Below, in pieces: positions 30,233 through 41,462 of a DNA stretch of 64,000 nucleotides. The stretch covers positions 1,186,001-1,250,000 of the forward strand of contig CP087965.1 in NCBI GenBank assembly GCA_024703855.1, in the 5' to 3' direction. The notes beneath the pieces were generated by a model, which saw only the letters and a program-made list of their open reading frames with translations, searched no databases and was not told the origin of the DNA. The DNA comes from Polaromonas sp. P2-4. Lineage in GTDB: Bacteria > Pseudomonadota > Gammaproteobacteria > Burkholderiales > Burkholderiaceae_C. How positions within the stretch are numbered: position 1 is the stretch's first letter; the number at the start of each line of letters is the position of its first letter. The position numbers and the translations under genes were made by a program.

Positions 30233-31086
30233 ATGGACACAAAAGAAATAGCGCCAGTGCCACCTGAAAACGCCAAGCTTTATTCTTTCGAGCCGGCATC
30301 ACCGCTCAGTGTTGAAGAGCCAATTGCCTGGTATCTCCATCACGCCGCTGCGGCCGCTGACAAAGCGGGCCTGAAAACGGTGCGCACGGAAGCCAGAGCC
30401 GCCTTCATGCGCCAGTTTGGTCAGCGCTGCAAAGTGGCGCGGGGCGCGAGGGAGATCAATGATGTGGCGGCGACTGTCGGCGTTCATCGAAATACCATCT
30501 GGAACATTGAGCGTGGTGATAGCCTGCCAGATGCATTCGAACTTGAAGTGCTCGCCAAGGAGTACAACACCACGCCCACCTATTTGCTGGGGGTGAGCGG
30601 CATGAAAAGGCCCAGCCGATCGGGATGGTGCCTAAAAGCGTGCAGGCGGTGCAGGTGGATGCGTTTGTTTATGTTCCGTTGTTCGACGTCAGATTTTCGG
30701 CCGGTAGCGGCGCGTTCAATGACATCGATTCTGTGATTGCAATGCGTCCCTTTGACGCCCATTTCATCAGATACGAACTGGGCATCCCCCACAATGACAT
30801 TGCCATGTCAGTCATGGTGGGGGTCTCCATGGAGCCGTGGCTGCATTCAAAAGACACCCTCCTGACAGATTTGAAGGACCACGACGCGCTGACCGAGGGC
30901 ATTCACGTTGTCAGGCTCGACGGAGCCTTGCTGGTCAAGAAGCTGCAGAGGCTGCCCGGGAAAATACTGCGCGTGAGCAGCTATAACCAAGCCTATGAGC
31001 CGTTTGACATTCATGGCCATGAAGGTCCTGACCGGGATTTTGCCGTGCTTGGCCGGGTGCGCTGGGCCGGTGTTGCTTTTAACTGA
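30233..31086 (+). CDS. phage-type repressor, HTH plus S24/LexA-like C-domain (frame-disrupted)
   Basis: About 284 residues. The HTH lies near residues 60-115 (KVARGAREINDVAATVGVHR, NTIWNIERGDSLPDAFELEV, YLLGVSG). A frame change near 30605 leads into the C-terminal domain with VMVGVSMEPWLHSKDTLLTD, VVRLDGALLVKKLQRLPGKI and a final RVRWAG, the layout of S24-family repressors (Ser in SMEPWL, Lys in LVKKL). Such repressors maintain lysogeny and may self-cleave after DNA damage. The rest of the prophage is gone. Confidence 0.75.
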
Positions 31087-31207
31087 TCTGTCGAAGCGTT
31101 GAAAGCGACTGTGAATCTGGCATTGGCCAGCCACGAGATTTAGGGCTACGCTGAATAAGCCTCGTCAAAGTACCCACGTGTTGCACTTGGGATTGAGCCC
31201 GCCTGGC

Positions 31208-31250
31208 AAAAAAAAACGGCCTGAGCTATCGTTTTGATAGCATCAGACCG
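31208..31250 (-). terminator. Rho-independent terminator of tRNA-Ser
   Basis: On the minus strand, just after the tRNA, a stem (CGGTCTGATGCTATC paired with GATAGCTCAGGCCG) is followed by a nine-T run (31208-31216 as As on the plus strand). The hairpin core GCTATC-GTTTT-GATAGC is the same as dispersed repeat family A, so a repeat appears to serve as the terminator. Confidence 0.75.
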
Positions 31251-31257
31251 TTATTCA

Positions 31258-31345
<88 letters not shown>

Positions 31346-31384
31346 TGTATCGAGCCGCAATTCTAGCAGGCTGAAGGCCCGTTT

Positions 31385-32724
<1,340 letters not shown>

Positions 32725-32761
32725 GGGTAATTGTATTTTTTGCTGTTTCGGCAGGGACGAT

Positions 32762-33703
32762 TCAGTTCAGGCTGGCAGGGTCTAGGTTGGCGCCGCAAAT
32801 AATCAGGCACACCTTTTCATCGGCACGCGGCACATAGCGGCCGCTGTGCAACGCGGCCAAGGGCAAGGCGGCAGCCGGCTCGACGGCGAGCTTCAACTCC
32901 TTCCAGAGCCAGAGCTGTGCCGCACGAATCGACTCATCGGTCAGCAGCAGCGCATCGCGCACATGGGCCTGCGTGGCCTGCCAGCCCAGCGTACCAATGC
33001 GTTTGGCACCCAGCGAATCGGCGGCGATGCCGCTGACGGCCACATCGACCGGTTCACCGGCCTCTCTGGCCTTGAACAGCGTCGGGGCCAGTTCGGGCTC
33101 CAGCGCCACCACGCGGCTGCGCTGCTCAAACCAGCTGGCCACGCCGCCAATCAGGCCGCCACCGCCGACGCTGACCAGCACCGAGTCAGGCAAGCCGCCC
33201 TGCTGCTCGATTTCCAGTGCCATCGTGCCGGCACCGGCCAGCACTTCGGGCTGGTCATAGGCATGCGTGAGCAGCGCGCCGGTTTCCTGCTGGCGGGCCA
33301 GACAGGCCTGCAGCGCGTCGGCGTAGGCGGCGCCGGTCACCACCACCTGCGCACCCAGCGCGGCGAGCTTGGCCCGCTTGGCGGGGCTGGACATTTCCGG
33401 CACAAACACCTCGCAGTGCACGCCCAGCGCTTTGGCCGCTGCGGCCGTGGCAATGCCTGCGTTGCCGCCAGAAGCCACTATCACGCCGCTGGCCGGGATA
33501 GGGTTGGACAGCAGGCGATTCAACATGCCGCGCGCCTTGAAGCTGCCACCGGTCTGCAAGTGTTCCAGCTTGAGCCAGACCTCGGCACAGGCCACATCCA
33601 GCGCCTTGCCGGGCAGCTTCCAGAGCGGAGTTTGACGAATAAAGTGGCTGTAGCCCTTATCGAACGTGCGCGAGCAGCTCTCAATTTGATAGCGATTGTG
33701 CAT
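32762..33703 (-). CDS. PLP-dependent threonine/serine dehydratase-like protein
   Basis: 313 residues, intact. The PLP lysine is in [14 protein letters not shown], the phosphate-binding loop is [14 protein letters not shown], and [14 protein letters not shown] is the substrate loop. This fits fold-type II threonine/serine dehydratases that deaminate L-Thr or L-Ser to 2-oxoacids. No C-terminal ACT domain is present, so it is the catabolic or side-activity form rather than allosteric IlvA. It lies between serS and ispH. Confidence 0.85.
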   Translation of the reverse strand: MHNRYQIESCSRTFDKGYSHFIRQTPLWKLPGKALDVACAEVWLKLEHLQTGGSFKARGMLNRLLSNPIPASGVIVASGGNAGIATAAAAKALGVHCEVFVPEMSSPAKRAKLAALGAQVVVTGAAYADALQACLARQQETGALLTHAYDQPEVLAGAGTMALEIEQQGGLPDSVLVSVGGGGLIGGVASWFEQRSRVVALEPELAPTLFKAREAGEPVDVAVSGIAADSLGAKRIGTLGWQATQAHVRDALLLTDESIRAAQLWLWKELKLAVEPAAALPLAALHSGRYVPRADEKVCLIICGANLDPASLN

Positions 33704-33713
33704 AGAAAGTGGA

Positions 33714-34820
33714 TCAGATCAAATGGTGGAGCTGGCTGTCGCTGACTTCCAGCGTATGGCCCTGCGCGTCGACCTTGAGCCCTTTGGGCAGCGGGAACTT
33801 GATGGTTTCTTCAATCCCGTCCATCTTGCGCACCGACACCGCGCCCAGCGCCTTGATGCGGTCGATCACCTGCTTGACCAGAATCTCGGGCGCGGACGCA
33901 CCGGCCGTCAGGCCGACACGGCTCTTGCCTTCAAACCACGACTCTTGCAGCTCGCTGGCGTCATCCACCATATAGGCCTCGGTGCCCAGCTTGGCGGCCA
34001 GCTCGCGCAGGCGGTTGCTGTTGGAACTGGTCGGGCTGCCCACCACAATCAAAATATCGACCTGCGGGCTGAGCACCTTGACGGCATCCTGCCGGTTTTG
34101 CGTGGCGTAGCAAATGTCTTGCTGCTTGGGCTCGCGCACCTTGGGAAAACGCGCTTTCACGGCGGCGCTGATTTCGGCCGCGTCGTCCACACTCAGCGTG
34201 GTTTGCGTCACCACCGCCAGTCGCTCGGTTTGCGAAGGCGTTATTCGTGCCACATCGGCCACGTCTTCCACCAGGTGAATACCGCTGTCAAGCTGGCCCA
34301 TGGTGCCTTCGACCTCAGGGTGGCCCTTGTGGCCAATCATGATGAACTCGTAGCCTTCCTTGTTCAGCTTGGCCACTTCAACGTGGACCTTGGTGACCAG
34401 CGGGCAGGTCGCATCAAAAATCTGGAAGCCGCGCGCCCGGGCTTCGTTTTGCACCGCCTTGCTCACGCCGTGGGCACTGAACACCAGCGTGGCACCGGGC
34501 GGCACGTCGTCCAGCTCTTCGATGAATATCGCGCCTTTGGCCTTGAGGTCATTGACCACATAGGTGTTGTGCACGATTTCATGGCGCACGTAAATCGGCG
34601 CGCCAAACTTGGCCAGCGCCCGTTCGACGATTTCAATGGCACGGTCAACACCGGCGCAAAAGCCACGCGGCTCGGCCAGCAGTATTTCTTGCGGGGATTG
34701 GTTGGAGGAAAGTTCCGCCGACAGGCCGCCCTTAGGCGGAACAGCCCCTTCTTCATGTGAAAGGGGCAGCGTACCGCCGGAGGCACGCGAAGCGACAAGC
34801 GTGGGGGTCTTGTTAGTCAT
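33714..34820 (-). CDS. ispH: 4-hydroxy-3-methylbut-2-enyl diphosphate reductase IspH
   Basis: The last enzyme of the MEP isoprenoid pathway, a [4Fe-4S] reductase. The cluster cysteines are seen in [11 protein letters not shown] (Cys55), [13 protein letters not shown] and [11 protein letters not shown], with [12 protein letters not shown]. At 368 residues it is about 45 longer than usual. The extra N-terminus ([20 protein letters not shown]) is encoded by a family B dispersed repeat, and no ATG or GTG lies between the repeat and the first conserved residue. The start overlaps the fkpB stop (ATGA), the classic fkpB-ispH arrangement. Confidence 0.93.
   Translation of the reverse strand: MTNKTPTLVASRASGGTLPLSHEEGAVPPKGGLSAELSSNQSPQEILLAEPRGFCAGVDRAIEIVERALAKFGAPIYVRHEIVHNTYVVNDLKAKGAIFIEELDDVPPGATLVFSAHGVSKAVQNEARARGFQIFDATCPLVTKVHVEVAKLNKEGYEFIMIGHKGHPEVEGTMGQLDSGIHLVEDVADVARITPSQTERLAVVTQTTLSVDDAAEISAAVKARFPKVREPKQQDICYATQNRQDAVKVLSPQVDILIVVGSPTSSNSNRLRELAAKLGTEAYMVDDASELQESWFEGKSRVGLTAGASAPEILVKQVIDRIKALGAVSVRKMDGIEETIKFPLPKGLKVDAQGHTLEVSDSQLHHLI
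34723..34808. repeat. dispersed repeat family B (inside ispH 5' end)
   Basis: Shares GGCCGCCC, ACAGCCCC, GGGGCAGCGTA, CACGCGAAGCGACAAGCGTG and GGGGG with copies at 38084-38152 and 46502-46570. Here it is translated as the N-terminal extension of IspH. Confidence 0.75.
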
Positions 34821-35290
34821 AAAACTCCAATCACATGCACTTCAAACACCACCGGCTGGCCAGCCAGCGGGTGGTTGAAATCAAACTGCACGGCATCGCC
34901 GGTTTCCTTGACTTGCTGCACGGCGCCGGCGTACTGGCCCATGCCATCGGGCGTGGGGAACTGCACGACATCGCCCACCTTGTACTGCTCGTCGGGGTCG
35001 CCCAACTCATTAAGCAGCTTGCGCGCCACCCATTGCACCAAGGTCGGGTTGCGCTCGCCAAAAGCCTCGCCCGCGACCAGTTCAAAGGTAGCGCGTGTGC
35101 CTTCAGGCAGGCCCAGCAGGCGCTGCTCAATGGCGGGCGACAACTCGCCCGTGCCCAGGCTTAGCGTGGCCGGTTTGCCATCAAAGGTGTTGATGATGTC
35201 GCGACCGTCAGGGCCCGCCATGCGGTAATGCAGGGTCAGGAAAGAACCTGACTGGACGAGTGTTGGAGCGGGGGTTTCCACGGTGGGCAT
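34817..35290 (-). CDS. fkpB: FKBP-type peptidyl-prolyl isomerase (SlpA/FkpB-like)
   Basis: 157 residues from the ATG at 35290 ([15 protein letters not shown]). An upstream in-frame start would add 22 residues without similarity to the family. The FKBP core shows [40 protein letters not shown], and the inserted chaperone flap [20 protein letters not shown], with a final [18 protein letters not shown] as in SlyD/SlpA. It assists prolyl isomerisation and folding in the cytosol. Translationally coupled to ispH. Confidence 0.88.
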   Translation of the reverse strand: MPTVETPAPTLVQSGSFLTLHYRMAGPDGRDIINTFDGKPATLSLGTGELSPAIEQRLLGLPEGTRATFELVAGEAFGERNPTLVQWVARKLLNELGDPDEQYKVGDVVQFPTPDGMGQYAGAVQQVKETGDAVQFDFNHPLAGQPVVFEVHVIGVL

Positions 35291-35446
35291 ATAACTCTCT
35301 AGGCCAGCCGGGGCGGCTGACAACTGTTTGTAAACTGCCCCTATTGTAGAAAACAAGGCTTACCCGGACTGCCGCAAGTTTTTTTGGCCTTTTTGGGTCT
35401 TTTTGGCCGGGCTTTAGCCCTGCGCTCTCACCGAAGGTTTTCCTCC

Positions 35447-36118
35447 ATGCTCATCAAAGACCTGCCCGCTGACGCCCGTCCGCGCGAAAACTGCTGGCGC
35501 GCGGCCCCGGCGCGCTCAGCGATGCCGAGCTGCTGGCCCTCCTGCTGCGCAGCGGCCTGCCCGGCAAAAACGCGCTGCAAATGGGCCAGGAGCTGGTGGA
35601 CACCTTCGGCGGCGTGGCCGGGCTGCTGCACACCGGGCCCGAAGCGCTCAAAAGCATCAAGGGCCTGGGCCCGGCCAAGCGCGCCGAACTGGTCGCCGTG
35701 CTGGAGCTGGCGCGGCGGGCGCTGGCCGAAGAGCTGAAGGAAAAAGCCCTGTTTGCCACGCCGCAGGCCGTGCGCGACTATTTGCAACTGCAGCTGGGCA
35801 ACCGGCCGCACGAGATTTTTGCCGTGCTGTTTCTCGACAGCCAGCACCGGCTGATTGCGCTGGAAGAACTGTTTCGCGGCACGCTCACGCAAACCAGCGT
35901 TTACCCGCGCGAGGTGGTGGTGCGCGCTGGCGCTCAATGCCGCCAGCGTGGTGCTGGCGCACAACCACCCGAGCGGGACGGCCCAGCCCTCGCGCGCCGA
36001 CGAAGCGCTGACGCAAACGCTCAAGTCCGCCCTGGGCCTGGTCGATGTGCGGGTGCTTGACCATTTTGTGGTGACCAGTACCCAGGCGGTCTCGATGGCC
36101 GAGCTGGGACTGCTGTAA
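35447..36118 (+). CDS. radC: RadC/MPN family protein (frame-disrupted)
   Basis: About 224 residues. It begins [14 protein letters not shown]; after a frame change near 35490 it continues [20 protein letters not shown] and [11 protein letters not shown] with the HhH segment [20 protein letters not shown]. After another near 35925 the JAMM metal motif appears as [18 protein letters not shown], with LDHFVVTS. RadC-like proteins are widespread; a DNA repair role has been questioned and the molecular function is open. Divergent from fkpB. Confidence 0.87.
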
Positions 36119-36128
36119 GGTCAAACAC

Positions 36129-36787
36129 ATGCGACGCACCGCCATCAAAGATTTGAAAGACCTGAAAACCGTCAAGCAGGAAATCGAAACGCGTGCCAGG
36201 CTGGCGCAAGAACAAGAGGCCGCACGGCGGGCGGCGGCGGCCAAAGCCAAAGCCGAAAAAGAACTGTTCTCGCGCGCCGTTGGCCCGGTGAAAGCCTTGC
36301 CGGCCAAACACCTGCCTGGCAATCCAGGTCATAGGGCCCACCTGCCGCTGGCCCAGCCTGCGCCGATTCCGGTGCAGCAGCACGCGACGAAATGGCCGTG
36401 ATGCGGGAAGCCATCTCGGACGAATTTGACGTGGAAACCCTGCTGGACACCGACGAGGCCCTGAGTTTTCGCCGGCCCGGCATGGGGCCCGACGTGGTGC
36501 GCAAGCTGCGCCGGGGCAGCTGGAGCATTCAGGGCCAGCTCGACCTGCACGGCCTGCGCCGCGAGGACGCGCGCGAGGCGCTGGCCCAGTTCATCAAGGA
36601 TGCCCACAAAACCGGCTGGCGCTGCGTGCGCGTGGTACACGGCAAAGGGCTGGGTTCCCCCGGCAAGACGCCGGTGCTCAAGGGCAAGGTGCAGGGCTGG
36701 CTGATCCAGAAGCAGGAAGTGCTGGCCTTTGTGCAGGCGCGGCCGGCAGAAGGTGGCGCGGGAGCGCTGGTGGTGTTGCTGGCGTAG
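36129..36787 (+). CDS. Smr domain protein (frame-disrupted)
   Basis: About 218 residues. The N-terminal part is a charged coiled coil (TVKQEIETRARLAQEQEAAR, then an Ala/Lys-rich stretch to AEKELF). A frame change between about 36320 and 36385 leads to MREAISDEFDVETLLDTDEA and the Smr domain: LDLHGLRREDAREAL, VRVVHGKGLGSPGKTPVLKG. Smr domains are small nucleases linked to MutS2 or to ribosome rescue (SmrB). It follows radC by 10 bp. Confidence 0.85.
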
Positions 36788-36812
36788 GGCTGAGTCACGG
36801 CGGCAGATTTCA

Positions 36813-36857
36813 GAAGCTATCATTTTTATAGCCAACTACGCCCGTGGTACCTGGGCA
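36813..36857. repeat. dispersed repeat family A
   Basis: AAGCTATCATTTTTATAGCC, then ACGCCCGTGGTACCTGGGC, lies between the convergent Smr and patatin genes, where it could serve as a bidirectional terminator-like hairpin. Confidence 0.6.
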
Positions 36858-36915
36858 AACAGGCGATTTCTTTAGATAAGATCAGCAAAAGAGCCCGAAC
36901 TGGCCAAATCGCTTA

Positions 36916-38008
36916 TCAAAATCCAAATACGGCACGCCCGACGGCGGCGGATTCATAGCCATGCCTGAAGAGGAGCGCATAGGTCTGCAGCGGCACCTTC
37001 TTCAGTGAAGTCGGGTAGGCGGCTGCCGCCTTCACGCTCTCCTTGTCGAGCCAGCTGCCGGCGGGGCATTTGGCTCCGGAGCGCCTGGCGATGTCCTGGG
37101 CCGTGGCGCCAAGCCGCAGATAAGCGGCTCGCCCACCCTCTTTTTGGCATAGGCCATCAGTCCTCTGGCGCGAAGCGCCCGGGTCTGGTCGGACATGATG
37201 TCGGCGACGCGCTTGAGCCGGAACAGGTTCAGCCGCCCCATCTCGAAGCCCCCAGGCAAAGGCGCGCCTCCGTCAGACGAGATGATCAGCCCGTCGATTT
37301 TCGGCTTCGGGCCAAAACCGGCGTCAAAGAACGGTTCGAGCCCGAGGTTGTCGTAAACGCCGCCATCGTAGAGATGAATTTTGGCGAAGCGGTCTTCCGC
37401 CGGCCGGGCCTCTTCACCCGACGCATACATCGGAAGGTCCCAATCGAAGCTGTCGGTTCGCAGGACGTAAGGGCCTATCAGCCCGGGGAAAGCTGCCGAC
37501 ACGGCCATGGCGTCGCGCAGGGGCAACTGCTTCATCTGCGTGGCCCCAAGCATCCAGTCGCGCAACTCACCGCCTTCGATGCACCGCGCTTGCCGGTTTC
37601 AGCGGTCGTTGCATTGATCGACCAGACCGGCGATGCAGGCAGCTCATCGAGCAGGGCATCGATACCCCAGGTGCTGCCAATGGCCGAAGCCAGGACGTTG
37701 GCACGAGAGAGGGCGAAGCGCCAGTTGGCCGGACGCAGCATGGCCCGCATCGCCGCTTTCTGCAGATCCGTCTTTGTCAGCATGTCCTGCAGGCGAGGCA
37801 GCAGCGTCTTGAGGTATTCATCACTGGTCGGCCAGCGCATCCCATTGAGTTGCAGGAACAAGCCGACCAGCAGGCTTCCGCCAGAAACGGTTGAGACCTT
37901 GCTCACGCGTTCCAGCGCCTCGTGTTCCGCCAGGAATTTCAGCACACCGCAGTGAAAGACCATGGCACGCGTGCCGCCGCCTGACAAGGCCAGGTACACC
38001 GGCTTCAT
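36916..38008 (-). CDS. patatin-like phospholipase (frame-disrupted)
   Basis: About 363 residues. The oxyanion-hole motif is ALSGGGTRAMVFH near the N-terminus, the nucleophile elbow is STVSGGSLLVG (G-x-S-G-G), and the catalytic Asp is in HLYDGGVYDNLGLEPF: a Ser-Asp dyad of patatins that hydrolyse acyl lipids. Frame changes near 37560 and 37140 are repaired by one base each; the second recovers ATAQDIARRSGAKCPAGSW and a tail ending AVFGF. No signal peptide is seen, so it is probably cytosolic or membrane-associated. Confidence 0.82.
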
Positions 38009-38083
38009 GCCGCCGGGACCTGCCGCGCTGCCGTGACGCGAGCGTCATCGCACCGGAGGTCGAGTGTCGACGACCGCAGCGAC

Positions 38084-38152
38084 GGGCCGCCCCGAGCAAG
38101 GTCAGCCCCCATGGGGGGCAGCGCAGTACACGAAGTGACAAGCGTGGGGGCT
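38084..38152. repeat. dispersed repeat family B
   Basis: GGCCGCCCCGAGCAAGGTCA, CCCCCATGGGGGGCAGCG, then ACACGAAGTGACAAGCGTGG, sits between the truncated haemoglobin stop and the patatin start. Same family as 34723-34808 and 46502-46570. Confidence 0.78.
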
Positions 38153-38157
38153 AACAT

Positions 38158-38586
38158 TCACTCGCCACGATTTCGCATCCAGTCGGCGGTCTGGAAAAAC
38201 GAGGCATTGAGCCGGGTGCGCAAGGCCTCGTCAACGCCGGTCTCACGCATGGCCTGGTCCATGCAGGCCAGCCACTGGTCGCGCTCGATGATGCCGATGG
38301 CGCCGCCGCCGGTTTGCTGCGGCATGTGGCGCATGCGCAGGCGCGGGTGGCCGAAGCGATCGGTGTAGTGCTGCGGGCCGCCCAGCCAGCCGCACAGGAA
38401 CCAGAAGAGGCGCTGGCGGGCGTTGTCGAGCGTGCTGCCGTGCGCGGCGCGCAGCGCTGTAGCCGGGCTCCAGATCCATCAGGTCGTAAAAGCGCTCAAC
38501 CAGGGCGTGGACCGCTCTTCGCCGCCTATCCAGGCGAACGGGGTTTCAAACGGCGGGTTGCCGGGGGGCTTTTCTTCGATTTGCAT
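38158..38586 (-). CDS. group II truncated haemoglobin (frame-disrupted)
   Basis: About 143 residues beginning MQIEEKPPGNPPFETPFAWI. After small indels near 38511 and 38460 it reads VHALVERFYDLMDLEPGYSA, RQRLFWFLCGWLGGPQHYTD, RFGHPRLRMRHMP and IIERDQWLACMDQAMRETGV, which are the E-F helices, proximal His region and conserved Trp of class II 2/2 globins. These bind O2 or NO and are linked to oxidative or nitrosative stress. It is flanked by a family B repeat on one side and a family C repeat on the other. Confidence 0.8.
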
Positions 38587-38607
38587 GAGCAATTAATTTA
38601 AAGGGGG

Positions 38608-38808
38608 CTCTAGAAATTCGATTATCGGGATGCAGGACAAGGCGCACGGAGGGTTTTTGGGGTCAGAGCCCAAATTCGCCGTGCCTTCGGCCCGCCCGGA
38701 GGGTGCGGTGCGACGCACCGCTGCGAAATTGGTGTCTGACCCCAATAACCCATGAGGATTCCGAGCACCGCGCAACGCCGCCATGCGCCCGAGAATCGGA
38801 TTTATAGG
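38608..38808. repeat. palindromic repeat element, family C copy 2
   Basis: Outer arms as in copy 1 (TCTAGAAATTCGATTATCGG and GAGAATCGGATTTATAG) in the same orientation. The 89 bp core (38657-38745), bounded by TTGGGGTCAG and CTGACCCCAA, is the reverse complement of the copy 1 core with few mismatches. It lies between the FtsX-type permease 3' end and the truncated haemoglobin 5' end. Confidence 0.8.
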
Positions 38809-38814
38809 GCCCAC

Positions 38815-41382
38815 TTATTGCGCCTTACGCAGCGTTTCCACTACGGGCGTGTTGAGTACGGAGCGCAGGCCCCACCAGCCCGCCGCCAGCGCCAGCGCCG
38901 CACCGGCCAGGCTGCCCAGCAGCGGCACCGTCCAGGAACCGGTCCAGCCGAAGTCAAACACAAAACGCGCCAGGCCCCAGCCCACCGCCAGCGCGACGAT
39001 GGAAGCCAGGAAACCGGCGAGCAGGCCGACACCTGCCAGTTCGGCGCGCTGCACCTGCCGCAGCAGCGAAGCTCTGGCCCCCACGGCGCGCATGATGGCG
39101 AATTCCCGGGCGCGCTCTTCACGCGTGGCCGTGATGGCGGCCAACAGCACGACCAGGCCGGCGGCCAGCGTGAAGCCAAACAAAAACTCCACCGCACGAA
39201 TCACCTGGTCGAGCACGCGCTGCACCTGGCCCAGGGTGCTGCTCATGTCTACATTGGTGATGTTGGGGAAGGCTTTGACGAGTGCGTTGTCAAAGCTTGC
39301 AGGCTTGGCTTGCCCAACGACAGCAGGAGGGGGTTCAGGTGACCGGAAGGCGCTGATGTAAGTCACCGGCACGTCCGCGAGCTGCGCCACCGGGTACATC
39401 ACAAAAAAGTTGACGCGCATCGACCCCCAATCGACCTTGCGCAGGCTGGTGATTTTGGCCTCGCTGAGTTGACCGGCAATGTCAAATCGCAGGCTGTCGC
39501 CCATCTTGAGGCCCAGCGTCTTGGCCAGCCCTTCTTCGACACTCACGGCGTCTTTCTCGCCCGCCGTCCAGCGCCCGGCCACCACCTGGTTGTGGGTGGG
39601 TTGATCGGCGCTGTTGGAAAGGTTGAACTCGCGGTCTACCAGGCGCTTGGCCCGGTCATCGGCAAAATCATCGGGTGTGACGGCCTTGCCATTGACCGCC
39701 ACCAGACGGCCGCGAATCATCGGGTACCAGTCGAACTTCTTCACACCGCCAGCGCGTAGCGCCTGCTGAAAGGCATCGCCCTGTTCGGGCTGTACGTTAA
39801 TCACAAAACGGTTGGGCGCGTCGGGCGGTGTGGCCTTGCGCCAGCTGCTGATCAGGTCGGTGCGCAGCAGCACCAGCAGCATCAGCGCCAGCAGCCCCAC
39901 GGCCAGCGCACTGGTCTGCACCACCGCATACACCGGGCGGGCCGACAGCTGCCGCGTGGCCAGCACCAGCCAGCGCGGGGCGGTGGCTTCGTTGACGCTG
40001 GCGCGCAGCAGTTTGACGGCGGCAAAACTGGCCGCCGCAAACACCAGCACAGCCCCCGCAAAGCCGCCAACGGCCATCAGACCCAGCGCCAGGTCGCTGC
40101 TGGCTGCCAGCAGCAAGGCGGCAAAACCGGCAATGCCCACGCCCAGCACCACCAGCGAGGCGGGCTTGAGGTTACCGACATCACGGCGAATCACCCGCAG
40201 CGGCGGCACCTGCGCCAGTTGCAAGACCGGCGGCAGGCCAAAGGCCAGCAACAGCGTCAGGCCCATGCCCATGCCAAAAGCCACCGGCCAGAAAGTGGCG
40301 GCGGGCAGGGCCGTTTCGACCAGGCCGGCCAGCAGCAGCACAAAACCATAGTGGACGACAAAACCAATCAGCACGCCTGAGGGCGCTGGCCAGCATGCCG
40401 GCCAGCACAAACTCAAAGGTGTAGGCCAACGCAATGGTGCGCTGCGGCTGACCAAGCACGCGCAACATGGCGCAGTCGTCCAGATGTTTGGCGGCAAAGC
40501 CGCGCGCCACAATCGCTACCGCCACGGCGCTGAGCAGTGCCGCCAGCAAGGCCACCAGGTTCAGGAATTTCTCGGCGCGATCCAGCGTCTGGCGCATCTC
40601 GGGGCTACCGCTTTCCAGCGACTCCAGCCGCACCCCGCCCATGCGGCGAACGCCGGACTGATCGGCGGTTTTTTGATTGCTTCGGTCACCCACTTCACAT
40701 ACGCATTGACAGCCTTGTCGTCACCCGCCACGGCAAAGCGGTAGTTGGTGCGGCTGGCGGGCTGGATCAGACCGGTAGCTAGCACGTCGGCCTGGTTGAC
40801 CATGACACGCGGCGAAAAGCTGATAAAGCCCGCGCCCCGGTCGGGCTCCTGCACGATGATGCGGGTGAGTTTGAAGCTGGCCTCACCCATCAGCAAGGTT
40901 TGGCCCAGCTTGAGGCCCAGCGCATCGAACAGCGACGCATCGGCCCAGGCCGTGCCGGGCGCCGGGATGTCGCGGGTCTCCTGGCCGGTGCCTTCGGCGC
41001 TATCCGAGACTTTCATGTTGCCGCGCAGCGGATAGCCCTGGGGCACGCCCTTGAAAGCCACCAGCTTGGCCTGGCCACCGTCTTCATCGCGGGCGCGGGC
41101 CATGGTCGGAAAGCTGACGGTAGAAACAGCCTTCAGGCCCAGCGCCTGGGCCTTGGCATTAAAAGCGGCCGGAGGGATAGCGTCACTGCAGAACCACCGC
41201 ATCGCCGCCCAGCAGTTGCCCGGCATCGCGCTGCAACCCGCCCTTGAGCCGGTCTGCAAAAAGCCCACGGCAGTGAGGGCCGCTACCGCCAGGGTCACCG
41301 CCACGATCAGCAAACGCAACTCGCCGGCACGCATGTCGCGCAGCAGCGTGCGCCAGCCGAGTTTCAGGAAAAGTGTGTTCAT
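38815..41382 (-). CDS. FtsX-like ABC permease (YbbP-type), frame-disrupted
   Basis: About 855 residues. It begins MNTLFLKLGWRTLLRDMRAG with helix LRLLIVAVTLAVAALTAVG, followed by a large periplasmic region (FPTMARARDEDGGQAKLVAF), a first FtsX domain (LVALLAALLSAVAVAIVARG, LRVLGQPQRTIALAY) and a second (VEFLFGFTLAAGLVVLLAAI, MRAVGARASLLRQ). Frame changes occur near 41225, 41175, 40670 and 40385. This is the large permease of YbbAP-type systems, thought to move lipids, toxins or lipoprotein-like substrates. No adjacent ATPase gene is seen in the window. Confidence 0.8.
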
Positions 41383-41462
41383 GGACTGACCTTAACGCAA
41401 AGTCCACGACCCTGAAGCCTGTCGGACTTGGGACGCTTCCCAAGTCCGACAGGCTCCTTCAA

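Noticed and set aside
31087..31257. Phage attachment site next to tRNA-Ser
   Set aside because: No duplicated tRNA end is visible on either side of the phage remnant, and Mu-like phages integrate by transposition.
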